DNA of 64,000 nt from JAVBQJ01 sp031549115 (GTDB lineage: Bacteria > Verrucomicrobiota > Lentisphaeria > Victivallales > Victivallaceae), in assembly GCA_031549115.1 (NCBI GenBank), contig JAVBQJ010000034.1:25034-89033 (forward strand). The letters run 5' to 3'. A program made the translations under genes and the position numbers. Numbering within the stretch: position 1 is the stretch's first letter; each line of letters begins with the position of its first letter. Shown here piece by piece: positions 24,707-32,226 of the stretch. The notes under the pieces are model-generated. The model was not told the DNA's origin. It worked only from the letters and a program-made list of their open reading frames with translations, and searched no databases.

Positions 24707-25537
24707 TCACGCCTCGGCCAATGCCTCTTCCAGGGAGACGCGTTCGACCTGTTCGGGCGGACGGCTGAGGAAGCGGGCGGCGTGGGTGTGAAAGGCGGCG
24801 TGCATGTCGGTGACGAAAAAACGGGCATGCGCCCCCTTCCCCGCCGTCGCGCTCAAACCACGGTCCCGCAAGTAGTTGCCGACGTAATCGGCGCAGGCGG
24901 TGGCGCTGTCGACGATGCGCACTTTCCCATCGAAATAGCGCCGCAACGCCGTCGTGAATAACGGGTAATGGGTGCATCCGAGCAGCACCGCGTCGGGCGG
25001 ATTGCTTTTCAGGTGTCCCAGATAAAGCTCCAGCACCGCGTCGGCGATCGGGGAATCGCTCACCCCCTCTTCGGCCAGCGGCACCAGCAACGGACACGGA
25101 ATACTCTCCACCACAATCGACGGATCGATCGCGTGGATACCGCGCCGGTAGCTGTCCGAATTGACCGTCGCCCGGGTCCCGATCACGGTGATCCGCTTCG
25201 CCCCGGCCTGCAACGCGGCCTGAACCCCGGCGTCGATGACGCCGAGCAGATGTCCGCACGCAGCCTCGCGCAACAGCACCGGCAGCGCCACCGCCGAAAC
25301 CGTATTGCAGGCGACCACGATCATCTTGACCCCGTGTTTCAGCAGGAAAGCGACATCCTGCCGGGCAAAGCGGGTAATCGAATCCACCGATTTGTCGCCA
25401 TACGGCACCCGGGCGGTGTCGCCGAGGTAGATCAGATCCTCATCCGGCAGCAACCGGCTCACCGCGTCGACCACCGTCAAACCGCCCAGACCCGAATCGA
25501 AAATCCCGATCGGCCGGTTGTCCGCTTTGCCTGTCAT
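24707..25537 (-). CDS. murI: glutamate racemase
   Basis: A 276-aa cytoplasmic enzyme making D-glutamate for peptidoglycan. It carries the family motifs IGIFDSGLGGLTV at the N-terminus, LIYLGDTARVPYGDKS, the first catalytic Cys in VACNTVSA and the second in LLGCTHYPLF; all are intact. The start at 25537 is chosen because GGAGGAATACGAA stands directly before the ATG and because the promoter -35 (25595-25600) covers the longer possible start at 25600. It is convergent with the membrane paralogue, four bases apart. Confidence 0.95.
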   Translation of the reverse strand: MTGKADNRPIGIFDSGLGGLTVVDAVSRLLPDEDLIYLGDTARVPYGDKSVDSITRFARQDVAFLLKHGVKMIVVACNTVSAVALPVLLREAACGHLLGVIDAGVQAALQAGAKRITVIGTRATVNSDSYRRGIHAIDPSIVVESIPCPLLVPLAEEGVSDSPIADAVLELYLGHLKSNPPDAVLLGCTHYPLFTTALRRYFDGKVRIVDSATACADYVGNYLRDRGLSATAGKGAHARFFVTDMHAAFHTHAARFLSRPPEQVERVSLEEALAEA

Positions 25538-25571
25538 TTCGTATTCCTCCGTGGCTTTTTCCGAAAGGGAT

Positions 25572-25600
25572 ACTATACCATGGCGGAGATATTTTTTCAA
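25572..25600 (-). promoter_or_regulatory. promoter of murI
   Basis: Minus strand: TTGAAA (25595-25600), a 17-base spacer, TATAGT (25572-25577), ~35 bases before the chosen start. Confidence 0.75.
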
Positions 25601-25605
25601 CCCCG

Positions 25606-26388
25606 TTACACCGTATTCACGTGCCCCACGCCATAGGCCTGGCGGAATTTACCGGGCGTGGTGGCGAAACGGGCGGCGAAACGGCGCCGAAAATACGCGG
25701 GATCGGTGAAACCGGCCTTCAACATCACCTCCTTGACCGAAAGCGGCCGCTCCAGTAGCAGACCGGCGGCGTATTCGATTTTCATCCGGTTGATCGCCAT
25801 GCTGACGGTTTCGCCGAAATACAAGTGGTAAATTCGTCCCAGATACTCCGGGTTGCACTTCAGTTCCCGGCTGACCGAATGCAAGGTAGCGGTGGTGAAA
25901 TGCAGCTTGAGCACCCGTTCAGCAGCCAATGCCAGCGGCGTCGCCGCCACCATGCCGGGTGCGGCGGCGGAGCGCTGCAATTCCCGGAAAATCAGCGCCA
26001 GCGTCAAACGCTGAATGGCAACATCCGGTTCGCGCTCCAATTGCTCCGACAGATAATTCCGGCACGCCGCGGTAACCCGTTCGGGCCGGGCGGCGCGGCC
26101 ATGCTGCGGCAACGCCTCCAGCATTCCGGCGCCATCGATGAAATGCAGCCAGAAAAACGACAATTCCGGGACATAATCGGTCACCCCGCCGTGGCGCCGT
26201 CCGCGCCGCAAGATCACCCACTCGCCGGGCTGAATCCGGAACAACTGTTGCTCCTCGAACAATTCCAGCACCCCGGAAACCACGTAAATCAATTCGTCGG
26301 AGTCGATAATCCGCTCCGGGTGCCGTCCGCTGCCCCGCGACAAAAAACGGCCGCCGTTCAGCGGTTGCACAGCAAAATCTTCCAACAT
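25606..26388 (-). CDS. AraC-family regulator of the GH127 gene
   Basis: A 260-aa protein with an N-terminal cupin-like sensor (ELIYVVSGVLELFEEQQLFRIQPGEWVILRR read in parts) and a C-terminal double helix-turn-helix (~residues 165-255): TLHSVSRELKCNPEYLGRIY, then LSVKEVMLKAGFTDPAYFRR and RFATTPGKFRQ. AAAGGAG precedes the start. It is divergent from the GH127 gene with overlapping promoters in 97 bases, the usual layout for a local activator responding to the sugar released by the enzyme. Confidence 0.88.
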   Translation of the reverse strand: MLEDFAVQPLNGGRFLSRGSGRHPERIIDSDELIYVVSGVLELFEEQQLFRIQPGEWVILRRGRRHGGVTDYVPELSFFWLHFIDGAGMLEALPQHGRAARPERVTAACRNYLSEQLEREPDVAIQRLTLALIFRELQRSAAAPGMVAATPLALAAERVLKLHFTTATLHSVSRELKCNPEYLGRIYHLYFGETVSMAINRMKIEYAAGLLLERPLSVKEVMLKAGFTDPAYFRRRFAARFATTPGKFRQAYGVGHVNTV

Positions 26389-26411
26389 CGGCTTTTGTCT
26401 CCTTTTTCTAT

Positions 26412-26440
26412 ACTATACTCTCTTTGCGGATTTTTACCAA
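26412..26440 (-). promoter_or_regulatory. promoter of the AraC-type regulator
   Basis: Minus strand: TTGGTA (26435-26440), a 17-base spacer, TATAGT (26412-26417). It overlaps the divergent GH127 promoter. Confidence 0.65.
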
Positions 26441-26452
26441 TGCGGTTATAGT
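26424..26452 (+). promoter_or_regulatory. promoter of GH127
   Basis: TTGCGG (26424-26429), a 17-base spacer, TATAGT (26447-26452). The poor -35 suits an activated promoter. The two divergent promoters share about 17 bases, so RNA polymerase could occupy only one at a time. Confidence 0.6.
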
Positions 26453-26484
26453 AAAAGAGCAACCAAAAAACACAGGAGACAGCG

Positions 26485-28341
26485 ATGAAAAAATTCCGTT
26501 CCGCCACGTTGCATGAAGTCAAACTCAACGATCCGGTTTTCGCGCCGCGCATGGCGGCGGGACGCCGGCGTACCATCCCGGCCTCGCTCGAACAGTGCGA
26601 AAAAACCGGCCGACTGGACGCCTTTCTGTTGAACTGGAAACCGGGAATGCCGAATCAGCCGCACATCTTCTGGGACTCCGACGTCGCCAAGGTACTGGAG
26701 GGAATCGCCTATTTGCTGTGTCAGCAGCCGGACGCCGAACTGGAGCGCCGCTACGACGAACTGGTCGACCGGATCGCCGCCGCGCAGCAGCCGGACGGGT
26801 ATCTGAACACCTACTTTACCGTAGTCGAGCCGGATAAGCGCTGGACCAATCTTTACGACTGGCACGAATTGTATTGCGCCGGTCATCTGATGGAGGCGGC
26901 GGTCGCCGGTTACGAGGCGTTGGGCAAGCGTAAATTTCTCGACGTGATGTGTCGCTACGCCGATTACATCGATTCGAAGTTCGGCCGCGAAGAGGGCAAA
27001 ATCCACGGCTATCCGGGACACGAGGAGATCGAACTCGCGCTGGTGCGCCTCTACCGCGCCACCGGCTTTGAGCGCTATTGGCGTTTGGCCAAATACTTCG
27101 TCGACGAGCGCGGCCAAGAGCCGAATTACTTCGTTCAGGAAAACACCTATCATACCTACGGACTGCCCAACCGGCAAGCGCACAAACCGGTCCGTGAACA
27201 GGAAACCGCCGACGGCCACGCGGTCAGGGCGCTGTATTTGTACAGCGGCATGGCCGATGTCGCCGAAATCTCCGGCGATGACGAACTGCTGCAGGTATGC
27301 GAGCGTCTGTTCCGCAACATCGCCGAACGGCGCATGTATGTCACCGGCGGCGTCGGTTCCAGCTTCCAGGGGGAAGCGTTCACCGCCGATTACGACCTGA
27401 CCAACGGCACACTGATGTACGCCGAAAGCTGCGCCGCCATCGCGCTGGTGCTGTTCGCCAACCGAATGCTTCAGATTACCGGCGACGGCCGTTATGCCGA
27501 CGTCATCGAGCGGGCGCTGTTCAACGGCATTCTTTCCGGAATCGACCTCAACGGCGACCACTTTTTCTACACCAACTATCTGGAAGTGGACGACAACACG
27601 GTAAGCTACTGCGCCGGCAGCAAAGTGCGTCTGGAGTGGTTCGGCTGTTCTTGCTGCCCCACCAATTTCTGCCGTTTCCTGCCGCAACTGGGTACTTTTC
27701 TGTGGTCGGTCGGCGACGCGGAGTACCGGTTGGAAATTCCGGCCGCCCACACGGCCGATTTCGGCGCCGCCGCGTTTGAAGTCGAATCCGGTTATCCGTA
27801 TGACGAAAAAATTGCCGTCACCATCCGCAAAGACGGCCGCTTCCGGCTGGCGTTGCGTCTGCCCGACTGGTGCCACTGTGCCACCTTCCCGGAGGGCGGA
27901 AGTGTCGAAAACGGCTACTGGAGCGCGGAACGCGACTGGAAAAACGGCGAACGTCTCGAATATACGCTGGCGATGCCGATCGAAACCGTCCGCAGTAACT
28001 TCAAGATCACCGGCAACGCCGGACGGGTCGCCCTGCAGCGCGGTCCGATAGTCTACTGCTGCGAAAGCTTCGACAACGGCCTGGGAATCTCCAATATGGT
28101 ACTGCGCCTCGACCGTCCGATGCGGCTGACGACGGTGGCCGGACTTCCGGACGGCACTCCGGCAATCCAGGGGGAAGCGTGGCGTGAAATCGCCCCCGAC
28201 GCCGAATCGTTGTATTACACCGGAGCGCCGCGACGCGAAGCGATGACCTTCACCGCGATTCCCTATGCGTTATGGCAGAATCGCGACGCCGATCCGGCTC
28301 ATATCGCCATGGCGGTATGGATGCGCGCGACCTGTTGCTGA
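26485..28341 (+). CDS. GH127 beta-L-arabinofuranosidase-like enzyme
   Basis: A 618-aa protein of GH127 length and pattern (family DUF1680). The zinc/cysteine site of characterised GH127 enzymes (E-x-C plus a Cys-Cys pair holding the nucleophile) is present: Glu314 and Cys316 in YAESCAAIAL, and Cys390-Cys391 in FGCSCCPTNFCRF. Other conserved blocks are FWDSDVAKVLEGIAYLL, QQPDGYLNTYF and YDWHELYCAGHLMEAAVA. There is no signal peptide, so it probably acts in the cytoplasm on short L-arabinofuranosides. AGGAGA stands before the start. The terminator at 28363-28407 ends the transcript. Confidence 0.9.
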   Translation: MKKFRSATLHEVKLNDPVFAPRMAAGRRRTIPASLEQCEKTGRLDAFLLNWKPGMPNQPHIFWDSDVAKVLEGIAYLLCQQPDAELERRYDELVDRIAAAQQPDGYLNTYFTVVEPDKRWTNLYDWHELYCAGHLMEAAVAGYEALGKRKFLDVMCRYADYIDSKFGREEGKIHGYPGHEEIELALVRLYRATGFERYWRLAKYFVDERGQEPNYFVQENTYHTYGLPNRQAHKPVREQETADGHAVRALYLYSGMADVAEISGDDELLQVCERLFRNIAERRMYVTGGVGSSFQGEAFTADYDLTNGTLMYAESCAAIALVLFANRMLQITGDGRYADVIERALFNGILSGIDLNGDHFFYTNYLEVDDNTVSYCAGSKVRLEWFGCSCCPTNFCRFLPQLGTFLWSVGDAEYRLEIPAAHTADFGAAAFEVESGYPYDEKIAVTIRKDGRFRLALRLPDWCHCATFPEGGSVENGYWSAERDWKNGERLEYTLAMPIETVRSNFKITGNAGRVALQRGPIVYCCESFDNGLGISNMVLRLDRPMRLTTVAGLPDGTPAIQGEAWREIAPDAESLYYTGAPRREAMTFTAIPYALWQNRDADPAHIAMAVWMRATCC

Positions 28342-28362
28342 CAGCCATAGACTTCCGCTTTT

Positions 28363-28412
28363 GCTCCGATTTATGCTTTGCTCTCCCCGCGAGGCATGAA
28401 TCGGAGCGTGTT
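28363..28412 (+). terminator. intrinsic terminator after GH127
   Basis: A 14-pair stem (28363-28376 with 28394-28407, one T-G wobble) and a 17-base loop, followed by GTGTTTT. Confidence 0.65.
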
Positions 28413-28427
28413 TTCCTTGGCCATTGC

Positions 28428-28456
28428 TTGACAAAGGATATCTTCCGATCTACTTT
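28428..28456 (+). promoter_or_regulatory. promoter of the zinc-ribbon/lipoprotein operon
   Basis: TTGACA (28428-28433), a 17-base spacer, TACTTT (28451-28456), 40 bases before the ATG. Confidence 0.72.
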
Positions 28457-28495
28457 ATCGCATCAACCGGAAAACAGCCAAAAGGAAAATATTTC

Positions 28496-28987
28496 ATGGC
28501 CATCGACAAAAGCGGTGAATTCTGGTACGGCACGAAGATCGCCGACATCGATTCCTATTTGAAAGACTATTCCGCCGACAACTATGCCGTTGAAACGGTA
28601 AAACGGGTCACCTGTCCTCAGTGCGGCAACAATATATGGGAAGCGGAACTGGACCCGGAAGTAGAAGCAGTGCAAATGCATTGCCGCAAATGCGATCACG
28701 ATCGTTTCCTGATGGACAGCGAAGAATACTGGGATGAATGCGAACCGGAAGCACTCAACTGCCAGGCTTGTTCCGGCACGGTCTTCAATCTTGCTGTCGG
28801 GCTGGCGCGCCGCGACAACGGCGATGTGAAATGGATCTATGTCGGCAGCCGCTGCACCACCTGCGGCCAGTTGAACTGTCCCATCGACTGGAAGATCAGT
28901 TACAGCCCCACCGATCAGCTGGAAGCCAGTATCTCTCCGAAGCGCCCCGGCTTCTGGTCGAAACGGCTGTGGTTCCGGAAGCGTTAA
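28496..28987 (+). CDS. small multi-zinc-ribbon protein, unknown function
   Basis: A 163-aa protein with four CxxC knuckles forming two probable zinc ribbons: CPQC and CRKC in the first half, CQAC and CTTC in the second. It has no signal peptide. AAAGGAAAA lies eight bases before the ATG at 28496; an upstream in-frame ATG at 28424 precedes the -35 element and is not usable. The C-terminus is basic (KRPGFWSKRLWFRKR). It is followed 15 bases later by a lipoprotein gene. No family was recognised; a nucleic-acid or protein binding role is possible. Confidence 0.75.
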   Translation: MAIDKSGEFWYGTKIADIDSYLKDYSADNYAVETVKRVTCPQCGNNIWEAELDPEVEAVQMHCRKCDHDRFLMDSEEYWDECEPEALNCQACSGTVFNLAVGLARRDNGDVKWIYVGSRCTTCGQLNCPIDWKISYSPTDQLEASISPKRPGFWSKRLWFRKR

Positions 28988-29002
28988 GGAGCTGTCTTGC
29001 AT

Positions 29003-31354
29003 ATGAAACGGGTCTATATACTTCTCTTTCTGTTGACCGTGACCGGCGGGTGGTGCGGCTGCACCGAGAAGCTTCCGGCGGAGCCGGTAACGCCGTTAAA
29101 AGTCGGCATCCTCGGGTCCCGGGAGCCGGCGGACTGGCTGACGGCGACTCTTTCCGATTTGCCCGGCTATGAATTTCTGGAACGCAACGCCGTTGGAAGC
29201 CTGAAGCTGGAACACGCAATTTCCGGGCGGCAGCTCCGGCAGGCTTTTCCGCATGCCGATGTCATTCTCTTGATCGGACCACGGCAAATGCAGCTGTTCG
29301 ACGCCCAGACCGCGGAGCTATACTGCCGGAGCGAGCTTCCCGCCGGAATCGCGCCGGAGGAGCTGACCCGGATTGCGGAAGATTTTTTGTGCCGAAGCCG
29401 GGTCAAACGCGCCGCACCGCGCCGCTATGCGCTTTCGCTCCGGCAACTTGAAGACCGCAGCCTGCTTTATGAACCCGGCCACCCGTTGCCCGAGTGGCTG
29501 CCCCGCTTCGAAAGCGCACTCCTCGAACTGGAACAAGTGACCCTGCTGTCACGCCATGATCTCAAGGCCATCCTGCAGGAACGCGAACTGAGCGAACGCA
29601 CCATCCATCTACCGGGGACGACCTGGCAGGTCGAACTCCTGTTCGAACCCGATTCCCGGCAACGCAACGACCTGATCCTGAAACTGACCCACCCGGCCAT
29701 GGCACCGCAGACCCTGTGTATCGCCGATGTGTTTGCGCTATCGGACGAAGAGTTGGCCGCCCGGTTACGCGATGTATTCCGCAACCTCCCCGTCCCCGCT
29801 CCGGCAAGCCGCCAGGAGGAGGCCGCCGCATTTTTTCGTTATTATCTGGACGCGCCGCTTTGGCTTCCACTGGCGTCCGGTATCCGCAACGACATCGACG
29901 TGCCGGGCGGTTCCACCCCGCTGCCGGATGACTGCCCGCGTTCTTACGCACTTTTCGCCGCCCTGGCTCTGCACCCGGAAAATATCGAATACCGGGGCGA
30001 AGCAGCCTTCTTTGAACTGCTTGCAAGTTGGGCGCACTTTTACAATGCCACTTATCTTGCCTGGCCCATTTCACCGGAATCGACCGCGTTGCGCCGGCAG
30101 GCAATCGATGATATCCGCAAGTTCCTGGACATATGGACAGGCCCGTTTCCCGACAACGCCGCGCCGGCGTGGATCGCCCCAACTTCCGGCAACGCCGCGC
30201 AAGCGTGGAAATACGTCAGGATATTCATTCTGCTCTACAAACTCGATGCGGCCGCGGCGTTCCCATATCAGGAGAGGGTGTTGGATGAACTCAGCCGACC
30301 AGCTTACCGCGAGCAGGAATTCTACACGCTGTTCGATGATTTATTGCATTCGGTTCCGGCGTTGCCGGAATCCTTTCTGGCCGAGCTGGCCGAACGCAAT
30401 CCGCTCTTCGCGCAAGTTGTTTATTTCGCCCGGCAAAATGAGTCGAACGCGCGCCACCTCAAATTGCCTCCGACCGCGCTGGAACAGTTTCAGCACGACA
30501 TGCAGGAAGCCAGCCTGCGCCGCGACAGCAGCCTCGCCGATCTGGTTTTAAGCTCCTATCCGCCGCAATTTTCCGGCTTGGAAAACCTGGACTATACCCA
30601 CAGACTGTTGCAGCAGTATCTGGCCACGCAATTACTCAGTATCGATCATCCCGCCATCCACGAAGCCCTGAAAAAACTGAACGCCGAGTTTGAAATCGAA
30701 GTATTGACCAAAGATTTTACCCCTCCTCTACACGTCGTAATCACCTCCGAAGGCGAAATTTTCGTGTTTGACAAGGAGTCTTGCATGATCTCCGGCGGTA
30801 GCGCCGCCGCCGGCGCGCTCCAACCGCTCCGGCAAATCGACCCGGCATTGCGCCCGTGGGTGCGAAGATTCGGCCTGTCACCGCAATATTATCTTTTCGG
30901 CGATCAAACTATCCATAAAGTGGATCGGCAAACCGGCGCCGCCGCCGGTACGATTCCGCTGAAATTCAATGTTTCCGCACTGACCGGAACCGCGGAACGG
31001 ATCTGGATGATACGGGATGAACGGCAGATTCTGTCCTGCGATTACGACGGCGCCGATTGGCGCCTGGAGAGTTCCCCCTTCCGGGCGGATAAAAAATTCC
31101 CCTGGGAGGAACAGGAAGCCTTTCTTGAGCATCTGGAAGCCACCGCGGCTCCGAACCGCTTCCGGCTGCACTTCAACGGCAAGCCGGCCGTCATCGATTT
31201 CGACGCCGGTACTTTGACATTCGATCCTTTGCCGGAGCTGCCGGCGGCTCTGCATGAAAACTATTTTCCGGCGGACAACCTCCGCTATACCCGGGATGCG
31301 ATTTCGATCTTCGCCGGCGGCGGCAACCTTGTCCGGGTACGCCTTCTGCGTTGA
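29003..31354 (+). CDS. large lipoprotein with CsgG-like N-terminal segment
   Basis: A 783-aa protein starting MKRVYILLFLLTVTGGWCGC, a probable lipoprotein signal with Cys20 (or Cys18) as the acylated residue. The segment ALLELEQVTLLSRHDLKAIL followed by QERELSE resembles the CsgG/FlgT-type core, where a similar phrase is conserved. The middle is helical, and the C-terminal ~200 residues hold beta-rich phrases (GEIFVFDKESCMI, IHKVDRQTGAAAGTIPL) suggestive of a partial beta-propeller. The start is ATG 29003; TTG 28997, closer to AAGGAG (28986-28991), is an alternative. Function unknown; probably an envelope protein. Confidence 0.68.
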   Translation: MKRVYILLFLLTVTGGWCGCTEKLPAEPVTPLKVGILGSREPADWLTATLSDLPGYEFLERNAVGSLKLEHAISGRQLRQAFPHADVILLIGPRQMQLFDAQTAELYCRSELPAGIAPEELTRIAEDFLCRSRVKRAAPRRYALSLRQLEDRSLLYEPGHPLPEWLPRFESALLELEQVTLLSRHDLKAILQERELSERTIHLPGTTWQVELLFEPDSRQRNDLILKLTHPAMAPQTLCIADVFALSDEELAARLRDVFRNLPVPAPASRQEEAAAFFRYYLDAPLWLPLASGIRNDIDVPGGSTPLPDDCPRSYALFAALALHPENIEYRGEAAFFELLASWAHFYNATYLAWPISPESTALRRQAIDDIRKFLDIWTGPFPDNAAPAWIAPTSGNAAQAWKYVRIFILLYKLDAAAAFPYQERVLDELSRPAYREQEFYTLFDDLLHSVPALPESFLAELAERNPLFAQVVYFARQNESNARHLKLPPTALEQFQHDMQEASLRRDSSLADLVLSSYPPQFSGLENLDYTHRLLQQYLATQLLSIDHPAIHEALKKLNAEFEIEVLTKDFTPPLHVVITSEGEIFVFDKESCMISGGSAAAGALQPLRQIDPALRPWVRRFGLSPQYYLFGDQTIHKVDRQTGAAAGTIPLKFNVSALTGTAERIWMIRDERQILSCDYDGADWRLESSPFRADKKFPWEEQEAFLEHLEATAAPNRFRLHFNGKPAVIDFDAGTLTFDPLPELPAALHENYFPADNLRYTRDAISIFAGGGNLVRVRLLR

Positions 31355-31371
31355 CCTGCCGGGAAACAAAT

Positions 31372-31408
31372 CGGGCCTCGCGGCGGCTTTCGACCGAAGC
31401 GGGGCCCG
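31372..31408. terminator. hairpin between convergent genes
   Basis: A ten-pair GC-rich stem (31372-31381 with 31399-31408) between the lipoprotein gene and the convergent pseudopilin gene. The T-rich tract downstream on the plus strand is imperfect (TATTAAGTTTGTTTATT). It may act in both directions. Confidence 0.5.
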
Positions 31409-31423
31409 TAGTATTAAGTTTGT

Positions 31424-32176
31424 TTATTTGCCGTCGAGATTGAAATCCCAGGGGATATCGGCGGAATTGCCGGAGCTGAAGATACCCAACGCCGGATCTT
31501 CGGTGCGGACGCTGCCGTCACAATAGCCGACGGTGTTCCGGCCGTTATGGCGGTCCTGCAAGCCGTTCAGCGTTCCCCCCGGAAGCGCGATATGCCAGCC
31601 GCTGCGCAAATAGGCGGCACTGGTGAAAGCCTGATCCCAGACACCGGAGTTGACGCTTTCGGCAAAGAGCAGCATGCCGGAAGGATTCTTGATCGACGAG
31701 AGCATCGGGTTATTGTCGACTCCCATGTGCCAGTTGACCGCCGACAGCACCGAATTCATGCCGTAACCGACATCGTTTCCCCAGCCCCGGTCCCGGCCGT
31801 TCCAACCGCCCCAGCCGCTGGTGGCTTCCCATGCCGCAATGGCGTGCGGCTGATACGTCGGGCACCACCAGACCTTGCTGTAAACCACCTGCCAGGTATC
31901 CGGCGGCACGATATTCTGTGTCTGGCCGCCGGCATACTGGTCGATGACGGCGGCATATTTGTCGGCATCTTTGTTGTTGTACGGCAGACGGTCGTTCCAA
32001 TCCCCGGCGTAAAGCTGGACCGCCAATCCCACCTGCTTGGCGTTGCTGACACAGAGGGTCTGCTGGGCCTTGGCGCGCGCCTTCGACAGCGCCGGCAGCA
32101 GCATGCTGGCGAGGATAGCGATGATCGCGATCACGACGAGGAGTTCAATGAGAGTGAATACCGGTCTGTTTTTCAT
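31424..32176 (-). CDS. prepilin-type / H-X9-DG pseudopilin-like protein
   Basis: A 250-aa protein with the helix FTLIELLVVIAIIAIL from residue 7 (MKNRPV before it), a following ALSKARAKAQQTLCVSN segment and the C-terminal H-x9-D-G motif (RHNGRNT...YCDGSV). Residue -1 is Val rather than Gly. AGAAGGACAGGCAG precedes the start. It is the last gene of the LacI operon, 50 bases after the DUF4838 gene. Probably anchored in the inner membrane with a periplasmic domain. Confidence 0.88.
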   Translation of the reverse strand: MKNRPVFTLIELLVVIAIIAILASMLLPALSKARAKAQQTLCVSNAKQVGLAVQLYAGDWNDRLPYNNKDADKYAAVIDQYAGGQTQNIVPPDTWQVVYSKVWWCPTYQPHAIAAWEATSGWGGWNGRDRGWGNDVGYGMNSVLSAVNWHMGVDNNPMLSSIKNPSGMLLFAESVNSGVWDQAFTSAAYLRSGWHIALPGGTLNGLQDRHNGRNTVGYCDGSVRTEDPALGIFSSGNSADIPWDFNLDGK

Positions 32177-32226
32177 TTCTGCCTGTCCTTCTGTTTGGTG
32201 TTAAGAAAGCCGCAATTTACGGTTTA

